Shown here: positions 1 through 6,495 of the stretch, piece after piece
Numbering within the stretch: position 1 is the stretch's first letter
Layout of the letters: each line of letters begins with the position of its first letter
NCBI GenBank assembly: GCA_945635805.1
Contig: CALZCW010000039.1
Span: forward strand, 1-6,495
DNA: 6,495 bases
Direction: 5' to 3'
DNA from: an uncultured Clostridia bacterium
GTDB lineage: Bacteria; Bacillota; Clostridia; Oscillospirales; Oscillospiraceae
Translations under genes and position numbers: made by a program
Notes under the pieces: generated by a model
The model's input: the letters and a program-made list of their open reading frames with translations, nothing else
Database searches by the model: none
What the model was told of the DNA's origin: nothing

Positions 1-458
1 ATGGAATAGCCGGTGACGGGATAGTCCATACCGGTGGCGGCGTCCATATAGCACGAGGCCAGACGTCCCAGACCGCCGTTGCCCAGACCCGCGTCAGGCT
101 CCAGAGCATAGATCCGGTCGATATCGAAGCCGATCTTTTTCAGGCCCTCCCGGACCTCCTGCTCCATGCCAAGATTGAACAGATTGTTGCGCAGACTGGT
201 GCCGACCAGGAACTCCATGGACATATAATAGACTTCCTTCTGTTCGTTGCGGGAAACGCGGTCGTTAAAAGCGCCATTCTTCTCCGTCAGGATCTCCCGC
301 AGCATATAGCACAGGGCGCGATAGATCTGCTTTTCCGTGGCGTCGGCCAGCCCGCAGCCAAAGAGTCTGCGCATGCTGTCCTCCAGCTCTTTCATCACAT
401 CCGCGCGGGCTTCCCCGCGCACATCAATAACCGATTCTTTGGGTGCTTGCTTCTTCAT
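1..458 (-). CDS. glgP: Glycogen/alpha-glucan phosphorylase, N-terminal 152 codons (continues past left edge)
   Basis: The family (GT35, pyridoxal-phosphate dependent) removes glucose from alpha-1,4-glucan ends with phosphate to give glucose-1-phosphate in the cytoplasm. The visible part translates without interruption from ATG at 458 to the window edge. It carries two family signatures: a YYMSMEF block at residues 77-83 followed by LVGTSLRNNL, and the substrate-site loop EPDAGLGNGGLGRL at residues 120-133, followed by a MDYPVTGYS segment. Family members are usually about 750-850 residues, so roughly four fifths of the protein, including the pyridoxal-phosphate lysine, lies outside the window; nothing suggests a broken gene. 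The start is supported by AGGAGG at 463-468, 4 nt upstream. The gene lies 21 nt after the glgA stop with no terminator between, so it should be the distal gene of the operon and provide the breakdown arm. The family call is secure; maltodextrin- versus glycogen-preferring forms cannot be separated from this fragment. Confidence 0.95.
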   Translation of the reverse strand, partial: MKKQAPKESVIDVRGEARADVMKELEDSMRRLFGCGLADATEKQIYRALCYMLREILTEKNGAFNDRVSRNEQKEVYYMSMEFLVGTSLRNNLFNLGMEQEVREGLKKIGFDIDRIYALEPDAGLGNGGLGRLASCYMDAATGMDYPVTGYS

Positions 459-479
459 GGGTCCTCCTAAAAAAATCCT

Positions 480-1910
480 TTATTTCTGTCTCAGCTCCGT
501 ATAGAGCTGCATATATTCCGCAGCGGGCTGCCGCCAGCTGAAATCGACTTCCATATCGTGCTTGGCAAGGCGGTTCCAGCGATCCCGGTCATTATAATAC
601 AATCCGACCGCCCGGTCAATAGCGCCGAGGAAATCGTCGGCATTATAGCTCTGGAAGGTAAATCCTCTGCCCTCCTCCGTATCCCAGTTGTAGGGCGGCA
701 CCGTATCCCGCAGGCCGCCGGTGCTGGCAACGACGGGCACCGTGCCGTAGTGCATGGCGATGATCTGCGACAGGCCGCAGGGCTCGGATTTGGACGGCAT
801 CAGGTACATATCCGCACCGGCGTATACCCGCGAGGCGAGGCCCGGATCAAAGGCCAGCCGGACGGCGACCCGTCCCGGATGCTGGCGGGCCAGAGCGCTG
901 AGGGCGTATTCATACTGCTTTTCGCCGGTGCCCACAATGACGAGCTGCACCTCCCGCTCCATCAGGCGGTTGGCGATGTAGCACAGCAGATCGATGCCCT
1001 TATGACCGGCAAGCCGGGACACCAAGGCCAAAATCGGCGCGTCGGTATCGGTCCGCAGGCCCAGCTCCTGGCGCAGAGCCAGCTTGTTGTCCCACTTGCC
1101 CGTCATCTCCTTGGCGCTGTAATTGGTCTTGAGGGCAGGGTCCGTAGCCGGGTCATAGACGGTGGTGTCGATGCCGTTGGTAATACCCCACAGCCAGGCG
1201 CCCCGCAGGACACCGTCCAGACGGTGGGCGTAGTAGGGATAGCGCAGCTCCTCGGCATAGGTCTTGGAAACGGTGGTCACGATATCCGCCACCTCGATGG
1301 CGCCCTTCATCATGTTGATGGCGCCGTCAAAGGTCAGATAGCCCTGATATTCCTTGGGCAATCCCAGTGTATTTTCAAAGAAGGTCGAATCCGCCCAGCC
1401 CTGGTATTCCACGTTGTGGATGGTAAAGACGGTCTTGGTGTCGGGGCACCAGCTTCCGTAGAGTGCCCGGCAGTAGATGATGCTCATGGCTGCCTGCCAG
1501 TCATGGCAGTGGAGGATATCGGGCTTGAAGTCCAGGAAATACAGCGCAGCCATGACGGCTTTGGAAAAATAGGCAAAGCGTTCACCGTCGTCAAAGTCGC
1601 CGTAGATGGTGCTGCGGGCGCCGAAATAGTATTCGTTGTCGATGAAATAGACCTGCAGCTTCTTTCGGCGGGTCTTCAGACGGAAAATGCCCACATAGCT
1701 CTCACGCCAGGAAAGCTCCATATAGAAGGAACCCAGGGATTCCACCTCAATGGTGCTGTCCTGCTTGATCTTCTTGTAATAGGGCAGGAACAGTGCGATC
1801 TCATTCCCCTTGATCTTGGACAGCTCCGCAGGCAGCGCCTGCATCACGTCGCCCAAGCCGCCGGTTTTTACAAAGGGTGCCGCCTCGGAGGCGACCATTG
1901 CAATTTTCAT
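480..1910 (-). CDS. glgA: Glycogen synthase (ADP-glucose type)
   Basis: This GT5-family cytoplasmic enzyme transfers glucose from ADP-glucose to the non-reducing end of an alpha-1,4-glucan. The 476 residues match the usual family length (about 475-480). The N-terminal Rossmann domain begins MKIAMVASEAAPF and has the ADP-glucose loop KTGGLGDV at 15-22 (K15 matches the E. coli ADP-glucose lysine) and HDWQA at 136-140. The C-terminal Rossmann domain has VSRLAGHKG at 297-305 (R299 and K304 match E. coli R300 and K305), PSKSEPCGLSQ at 372-382 with E376 as the conserved catalytic-site glutamate, and STGGLRDTV at 396-404. The gene starts inside the glgD stop (ATGA, 4 nt shared), with GAGGAG at 1918-1923, 7 nt upstream, so translational coupling to glgD is likely. 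It is intact, with no missing key residue. It supplies the elongation step using the sugar nucleotide made by GlgC/GlgD. Confidence 0.98.
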   Translation of the reverse strand: MKIAMVASEAAPFVKTGGLGDVMQALPAELSKIKGNEIALFLPYYKKIKQDSTIEVESLGSFYMELSWRESYVGIFRLKTRRKKLQVYFIDNEYYFGARSTIYGDFDDGERFAYFSKAVMAALYFLDFKPDILHCHDWQAAMSIIYCRALYGSWCPDTKTVFTIHNVEYQGWADSTFFENTLGLPKEYQGYLTFDGAINMMKGAIEVADIVTTVSKTYAEELRYPYYAHRLDGVLRGAWLWGITNGIDTTVYDPATDPALKTNYSAKEMTGKWDNKLALRQELGLRTDTDAPILALVSRLAGHKGIDLLCYIANRLMEREVQLVIVGTGEKQYEYALSALARQHPGRVAVRLAFDPGLASRVYAGADMYLMPSKSEPCGLSQIIAMHYGTVPVVASTGGLRDTVPPYNWDTEEGRGFTFQSYNADDFLGAIDRAVGLYYNDRDRWNRLAKHDMEVDFSWRQPAAEYMQLYTELRQK

Positions 1911-3028
1911 ACAGTTTCTCCTCGTTTAATGACCAGGGGGTGATCATAGGTACCGCAGAGCTTGGCTCCGGGACGGACCACCACTTCCTTGTCTAAAATA
2001 ACATATTCCAGTTGAGCGCCCTCGCCGATGACCGTGTCGGACATGATGATGCTGTCCTTGACCATGGCGTTTTTGTTCAGCTTGACGCCCCGGAAGAACA
2101 CGGAGTGGAAGGCCTTGCCCTCAAAGACGCAGCCGTCGGCCACCATGCAGTCGTCGATCTCCGAATTCTCGCTGTAATAGACCGGGACCTCGTTGCGGAC
2201 CTTGGTGTAGATGGTCCGGTTGGGCACCCGGAACAGGCCGTTGCGGACGGAATAGTCCAGCAGGGCCAGATTGTTGTGGAAATACTCTGCCGTGCTCTCG
2301 TTGAAGAGGGCCACGCTGCCGTACTGGTAGGCGTTGACCTTCATGCCGCTGTTGGCAAAGCCGTGAAGGACCAGATCCCGCTCAAAGCGGTAACGGCTGT
2401 GGGCGACGGCCTCCGTCACTTCGCGGATCAGCAGCTCGCGGCTGATGACGAAGATCCCCATGGAGGCAAGATAGTCCTTGCTGGCGCAGTAATCCACGGC
2501 GATATCGGTGACGCAGCTGTTCTTATCCACCTTGACGGCCATGTCCAACTGCTTAACGCCGTTGCTGATTCCGTCCTTGACGGCGACGGTCACATCCGCG
2601 CCGGAGGCAATATGGTCCTCCACCAGGGCGCGGAAATCAATGGCGCACAGAACGCCGCTGTCCACCAGGACCACATAGTCCTCCTTGGCCACCCGCAGGA
2701 AGTTCATGGCGGAGTTGAGGGCGTCCAGCTTGCCGCGGTAGCTGGCGTTGTGGTCGGCGGCATAGGGGGTCATGAACTCCAGGCCGCCCTCCTGCAGGTC
2801 CAGGTCCCACTCCTGGCCGGAGCCGATGTGATTCATCAGGGAGTGATAATTGTATTTTGTAATGATGCCGATGTGGCGGATGCCGGAATTGGTCATATTG
2901 GACAGGGAAAAGTCGATCTGGCGATAGCGTCCGCCGTAGGGCAGCGACGCCATGGTGCGCTTGTTGGTCAGTTCCCCCAGGGAGCTGTCATAAATGTTGG
3001 CAAAAATGATGCCCATTGTAGTCGTCAT
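1907..3028 (-). CDS. glgD: ADP-glucose pyrophosphorylase non-catalytic subunit GlgD
   Basis: GlgD proteins pair with GlgC and modulate ADP-glucose synthesis in Bacillota. The 373-residue protein has the nucleotidyltransferase-like N-terminal domain (YGGRYRQIDFSLSN at 31-44) and a C-terminal left-handed beta-helix with hexapeptide-like repeats from about 283 to 358. Active-site elements are lost: the glycine-rich LAGGQGSR loop of GlgC is replaced by IIFANIYDS near 7-15, the AKP lysine becomes M26, and the metal-binding aspartate in the GDHIYK motif aligns with G125 in VDSGVLCAIDF. The same losses define the GlgD subfamily, so this is not decay. The segment LTNKR at 20-24 equals the E. coli GlgC stretch holding the fructose-bisphosphate-binding Lys39. 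The start at 3028 has AGGAGG at 3037-3042, 8 nt upstream; the later ATG at residue 5 lies too far away. The gap to glgC is 26 nt, and the gene overlaps glgA by 4 nt. Confidence 0.96.
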   Translation of the reverse strand: MTTTMGIIFANIYDSSLGELTNKRTMASLPYGGRYRQIDFSLSNMTNSGIRHIGIITKYNYHSLMNHIGSGQEWDLDLQEGGLEFMTPYAADHNASYRGKLDALNSAMNFLRVAKEDYVVLVDSGVLCAIDFRALVEDHIASGADVTVAVKDGISNGVKQLDMAVKVDKNSCVTDIAVDYCASKDYLASMGIFVISRELLIREVTEAVAHSRYRFERDLVLHGFANSGMKVNAYQYGSVALFNESTAEYFHNNLALLDYSVRNGLFRVPNRTIYTKVRNEVPVYYSENSEIDDCMVADGCVFEGKAFHSVFFRGVKLNKNAMVKDSIIMSDTVIGEGAQLEYVILDKEVVVRPGAKLCGTYDHPLVIKRGETV

Positions 3029-3054
3029 AGCGTATCCCTCCTCGTCCTGTTTTG

Positions 3055-4242
<1,188 letters not shown>

Positions 4243-4250
4243 GCTCATCT

Positions 4251-4256
4251 CTCCTT
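4251..4256 (-). promoter_or_regulatory. Ribosome binding site that decides the glgC start
   Basis: AAGGAG lies 2 nt from the ATG at 4248 and 8 nt from the ATG at 4242. The second spacing fits normal SD geometry, so initiation at 4242 is favoured. No other SD-like sequence lies near either codon. Confidence 0.7.
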
Positions 4257-4257
4257 G

Positions 4258-6150
4258 TCATTTTTTGGGTTTTCGCGGGGTCGCCTTTCTCTTATAGTAT
4301 GTCGCCGACAACGGCGCAAGGGTAAATTCGCCGGACATGGGCAGTCCGTGCATGGGTTCTTTTTCGGCGGTAACCGGGCCCAGAGGCGTTCCCGTGCCGC
4401 CGTATTTCACATCGTCGCTGTTGAACACAGGCTCATAGATGCCGGGTCTCGGCAGTCCCAGACGGTAGTGCTCCCGCTTCACCGGGCAGAAGTTGCAGAC
4501 GCAGATGACTTCTCTGCCCCGGCGGTCGATGCGCCGGAAGGCGACTACACTGTTGTCCCGGTCGTCGACGGATATCCACTGGAAGCCCTTCCAGTCCGTG
4601 TCGTTGTTCCACATACTGCTGTTGTCCAGGTAGAAACGGTTCAGGTCCCGCACATACTCGCGCATCTGGCGGTGGCGATCGTATCCCAGGAGCATCCAGT
4701 CCAGGCCCTGGTCATATTTCCACTCGATGAACTGGGCAAATTCGTTGCCCATGAAGCTGAGCTTCTTGCCGGGATGTCCCATCATAAAGCCGTAGAAGAC
4801 CCGCAGGTTCATGAATTTCTCATCGTAGCTGCCGGGCATTTTGTTGATGAGGGAGCCTTTTCCGTGGACCACCTCATCATGGGACAGAGGCAAGATGAAG
4901 TTCTCCGCATAGGCGTAGGTCATGGAGAAGGTCAGGCTGTTGTGGTTGCCCTTGCGGAACAGGGGATCCATGGACATATACCGCAGCATATCGTTCATCC
5001 AGCCCATGTTCCACTTGAACAGGAAGCCCAGGCCGCCGTCGTAATCCGGCTTTGTGACCATGGGGAAGGCGGTGGATTCCTCGGCCACCATGATTGCGCT
5101 GCGGCGGGCGGAGAAGACCGCACGGTTGAGCTTACGCAGGAAAGCGATGGCCTCCAGATTCTCCTTGCCGCCGTATTTGTTGGGATGGTACTCCCGGCGG
5201 CCGTAGTCCAGATAGAGCATGGCCGCCACCGCGTCCACCCGCAGGCCGTCCACATGATACTGCTCCAGCCAGTAGACGGCGTTGGAGATCAGGAAGGACT
5301 GCACCTCGCCCTTGCCGAAGTCAAAAATGCGGGTGGTCCAGTCGGGATGCTCGTTCATCATCGGGTCGGACAGCTCATAGCAGCAGGTGCCGTCAAACTC
5401 ATACAGGCCGTGCTGATCCTTGGGGAAGTGGGCGGGCACCCAGTCCAGCAGCACGCCGATGTCCGCCTGATGGCAGCGGTCGACGAACTTCATGAACTGC
5501 TGCGGCGTACCGTAGCGGGCGGTGGGAGCGTAATAGCCCGTCACCTGATAGCCCCAGGAGGGGTCATAGGGATACTCGGACAGGGGCATCAGTTCCACAT
5601 GGGTATAGCCCATCTCCCTGAGGTACGGGATCAGCTCGTCAGCCAGCTCCTCATAATTGTAGCAGCTTCCGTCCGGCTTGCGTTTCCAGGAGCCGAAGTG
5701 CATTTCATAGATGTTGACGGGGCTGTTGAGGATTTTTCTCTTGCCCTGGCGGCGGCGGAAGTTGCCGTCGCCCCAGACATAGCCGTCAAGGTTGCAGATC
5801 ACGCTGGAATTCTCCGGCAGAGCCTGTGAGCGGAAGCCATAGGGATCGGCCTTGTAGACTTTGGAGCCGTTGGGCCGGCGGATACAATATTTGTAGGCCT
5901 GCCCCTCCCGGGCATATTGGGAAAAGGCCTCCCAGACGCCGTTTTTCAGTCGGGTCATGGGCAGATCGTTCTCATTCCAAAAGTTCCAGTCGCCGGTCAC
6001 GGTGATTTCACGGGCATTGGGGGCCCAGACGCGGAATATATAGCCCTTTACACCGTCCTGTTCTGCCGGGTGGCAGCCCATAAAGGTGTAGGCGCGGAAT
6101 TCGTCGCCGTCAGAGAAGCGCTTGAGCGCATTTTGCAGGATTGTGTCCAT
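4258..6150 (-). CDS. glgB: 1,4-alpha-glucan branching enzyme
   Basis: This GH13 enzyme cuts an alpha-1,4 chain and re-attaches it through an alpha-1,6 bond, giving glycogen its branches. The 630-residue protein has a CBM48 domain at about 35-110 (YIFRVWAPNAREITVTGDWN), a (beta/alpha)8 catalytic domain from about 145 to 505, and a C-terminal beta domain. GH13 motifs are all visible: DWVPAHF at 236-242, GLRVDAVAAM at 302-311 with nucleophile D306, VAEEST at 355-360 with acid/base E357, and LPLSHDEVVHGKGSL at 420-434 with D425. Length agrees with short Bacillus-type GlgB; the extra N-terminal module of the 728-residue E. coli protein is absent. The last 11 residues (KRKATPRKPKK) form a strongly basic tail. 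The start has AAAGGAGG at 6156-6163, 5 nt upstream. It is the first gene of the operon, directly behind the promoter at 6197-6224. Its stop (TGA) is in the same frame as glgC, 9 nt before the upstream glgC ATG. Confidence 0.98.
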   Translation of the reverse strand: MDTILQNALKRFSDGDEFRAYTFMGCHPAEQDGVKGYIFRVWAPNAREITVTGDWNFWNENDLPMTRLKNGVWEAFSQYAREGQAYKYCIRRPNGSKVYKADPYGFRSQALPENSSVICNLDGYVWGDGNFRRRQGKRKILNSPVNIYEMHFGSWKRKPDGSCYNYEELADELIPYLREMGYTHVELMPLSEYPYDPSWGYQVTGYYAPTARYGTPQQFMKFVDRCHQADIGVLLDWVPAHFPKDQHGLYEFDGTCCYELSDPMMNEHPDWTTRIFDFGKGEVQSFLISNAVYWLEQYHVDGLRVDAVAAMLYLDYGRREYHPNKYGGKENLEAIAFLRKLNRAVFSARRSAIMVAEESTAFPMVTKPDYDGGLGFLFKWNMGWMNDMLRYMSMDPLFRKGNHNSLTFSMTYAYAENFILPLSHDEVVHGKGSLINKMPGSYDEKFMNLRVFYGFMMGHPGKKLSFMGNEFAQFIEWKYDQGLDWMLLGYDRHRQMREYVRDLNRFYLDNSSMWNNDTDWKGFQWISVDDRDNSVVAFRRIDRRGREVICVCNFCPVKREHYRLGLPRPGIYEPVFNSDDVKYGGTGTPLGPVTAEKEPMHGLPMSGEFTLAPLSATYYKRKATPRKPKK

Positions 6151-6196
6151 CTCTGCCTCCTTTGTTCAATTCGAAGGAATATTTTGATACAGTTAG

Positions 6197-6224
6197 ATTA
6201 TACCACTTTGCACAAAAAAAGCAA
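6197..6224 (-). promoter_or_regulatory. Promoter of the glgBCDAP operon (sigma-A type)
   Basis: On the minus strand the -10 box is a perfect TATAAT (6197-6202) preceded by TGG, giving an extended -10 (TGnTATAAT). The -35 is TTGCTT (6219-6224), matching three of six consensus bases, with a 16-nt spacer. An extended -10 commonly compensates for a weak -35. Transcription would begin near 6190, leaving a leader of about 40 nt with the glgB SD near its end. The spacer holds a small inverted repeat, TTTG-CA-CAAA (6207-6216), and the -35 lies within a second one (6218-6231), so repression by a bound protein is plausible. Confidence 0.8.
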
Positions 6225-6231
6225 CTGCTTT
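6218..6231. repeat. 14-bp inverted repeat over the glgB -35 box
   Basis: AAAGCA-AC-TGCTTT has perfect 6-bp arms and a 2-nt centre. It fully covers the -35 hexamer of the glgB promoter (6219-6224), so a protein bound there would block polymerase. The 2-nt loop argues against an RNA hairpin. A chance match in AT-rich DNA cannot be excluded. Confidence 0.4.
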
Positions 6232-6341
6232 GAAGAAAAATTGATAAAGTTGTTGTATTTTCCTTTGAGGTTGATAAAATTCAGACTTTGGTAGTATTGT
6301 ACGCCGATTCCGTGAAAAAATATGGGGAATCCTACCGAAGC

Positions 6342-6357
6342 GGAAAGAAATCTTTCC
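6342..6357. repeat. 16-bp inverted repeat, possible operator
   Basis: GGAAAGA-AA-TCTTTCC has perfect 7-bp arms around a 2-nt centre. It ends 24 bp before the -35 box of the divergent promoter, a position more typical of an activator or of a distal operator than of a simple roadblock. The protein that would bind is unknown. A wider pair, TGGGGAA (6323-6329) and TTCCCCA (6354-6360), partly overlaps it. Confidence 0.5.
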
Positions 6358-6381
6358 CCAGCGGCGGAGGAAAATCCTGGC

Positions 6382-6410
6382 TTGACAAACCGGTTGTGTT
6401 GGAATAATAT
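6382..6410 (+). promoter_or_regulatory. Promoter of the divergent plus-strand gene
   Basis: A perfect TTGACA (6382-6387) is followed after 17 nt by TAATAT (6405-6410, four of six consensus bases). Transcription would start near 6417 and give a leader of about 40 nt carrying AAAGGAGG at 6443-6450. The spacer contains the 8-bp palindrome AACCGGTT. Overlapping -10 alternatives (AATAAT at 6403, AATATT at 6406) have less favourable spacing. The placement relative to the start codon supports it strongly. Confidence 0.8.
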
Positions 6411-6442
6411 TAAGGATAGGGCTATAGGCCATAATTGATGAC

Positions 6443-6450
6443 AAAGGAGG
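6443..6450 (+). promoter_or_regulatory. Ribosome binding site of the divergent gene
   Basis: AAAGGAGG sits 7 nt upstream of the ATG at 6458. It is a near-complete anti-16S match and fixes the start of the partial gene at the right edge. Confidence 0.85.
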
Positions 6451-6457
6451 GAACTTC

Positions 6458-6495
6458 ATGGATGCTGGGAGCAATAGCGGCACAGCGGTAGGCCG
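6458..6495 (+). CDS. Start of an unidentified divergent gene (13 residues visible)
   Basis: The visible translation is MDAGSNSGTAVGR; the thirteenth codon is cut after CG, which is arginine whichever base follows. I do not recognise a family from so short a stretch: it is small-residue rich, with no signal peptide or membrane segment visible yet. That this is a real gene is supported by AAAGGAGG at 6443-6450, 7 nt before the ATG, by a strong promoter at 6382-6410, and by an in-frame TAG at 6425-6427 that rules out a longer N-terminus with a normal start codon. It is transcribed away from the glycogen operon. A shared control region could tie it to sugar storage, but nothing in the residues shows that. 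Confidence 0.75.
   Translation, partial: MDAGSNSGTAVG

Larger units (their letters stand above)
6151..6457. other. AT-rich divergent intergenic control region
   Basis: These 307 nt separate glgB from the divergent gene. Besides the two promoters and two SD sites, they hold a 14-bp inverted repeat on the glgB -35 (6218-6231), two TTGATAAA direct repeats 30 bp apart (6241-6248, 6271-6278), a 16-bp inverted repeat (6342-6357), and AACCGGTT in the divergent promoter spacer (6388-6395). Base composition is clearly richer in A+T than the flanking genes. I see no tRNA, riboswitch fold or terminator. Open frames crossing it lack both SD sites and protein-like composition. Confidence 0.85.

Noticed and set aside
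558..1943. Open frame on the plus strand opposite glgA
   Set aside because: Same antisense effect over an unmistakable glgA; no ribosome binding site and no recognisable domain. The frame at 2012-3322 opposite glgD is rejected for the same reason.
1907..3028. Loss of catalytic residues in glgD as a sign of a pseudogene
   Set aside because: The frame is intact and the substitutions are those expected for the GlgD subfamily encoded beside GlgC in Bacillota.
6214..6231. Hairpin plus T-run on the minus strand resembling a terminator
   Set aside because: The stem is six AT-rich pairs with a 2-nt loop, too weak for a terminator, and it coincides with the glgB -35 box.
6296..6301. Second glg promoter with -10 TACAAT on the minus strand
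   Set aside because: The -10 is good, but no TTGACA-like -35 lies at 16-18 nt and no TG extension is present.
6438..6440. Alternative plus-strand start ATG upstream of the divergent gene
   Set aside because: It is in another frame, has no SD before it, and contains the SD of the ATG at 6458.
6193..6483. 96-residue open frame on the minus strand across the intergenic region
   Set aside because: It covers both divergent promoters and the start of the plus-strand gene, has no SD, and its low-complexity translation looks non-coding.

Overview
This window holds a bacterial glycogen metabolism operon on the minus strand, transcribed right to left in the order glgB, glgC, glgD, glgA, glgP. The last gene runs off the left edge. 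A separate gene starts on the plus strand at the extreme right edge, and the two transcription units are divided by an AT-rich divergent promoter region of about 300 bases. The organism is most likely a Bacillota (Firmicutes) member, probably of class Clostridia. The reasons are the GlgD-type non-catalytic ADP-glucose pyrophosphorylase subunit, the glgBCDAP order familiar from Bacillus subtilis, strong AGGAGG-type ribosome binding sites before every gene, and GC-rich coding DNA (clearly above half G+C by eye) beside AT-rich intergenic DNA. Genus cannot be read from the sequence.

Layout, right to left on the minus strand: a sigma-A-like promoter with a perfect extended -10 box (6197-6224); glgB, branching enzyme (4258-6150); glgC, catalytic ADP-glucose pyrophosphorylase (3055-4242, or from 4248); glgD, its catalytically degenerate partner (1907-3028); glgA, glycogen synthase (480-1910); and the first 152 codons of glgP, glycogen phosphorylase (1-458). 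Gaps between genes are 21 nt or less, apart from 26 nt between glgC and glgD, and glgD and glgA overlap by 4 nt. No terminator is visible between genes, so one polycistronic message is expected. On the plus strand, a good promoter (6382-6410) and ribosome binding site drive an unidentified gene starting at 6458, of which only 13 residues are visible.

Together the proteins make and degrade an alpha-glucan store. GlgC/GlgD convert glucose-1-phosphate and ATP to ADP-glucose, GlgA adds the glucose to a growing alpha-1,4 chain, GlgB introduces alpha-1,6 branches, and GlgP releases glucose-1-phosphate by phosphorolysis. All reading frames are intact and all key catalytic residues of GlgB, GlgC and GlgA are present.

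I see no undescribed system here. The parts worth a second look are the divergent control region, which has several small inverted and direct repeats placed on or near the promoters, and the split of substrate-site and effector-site residues between GlgC and GlgD.
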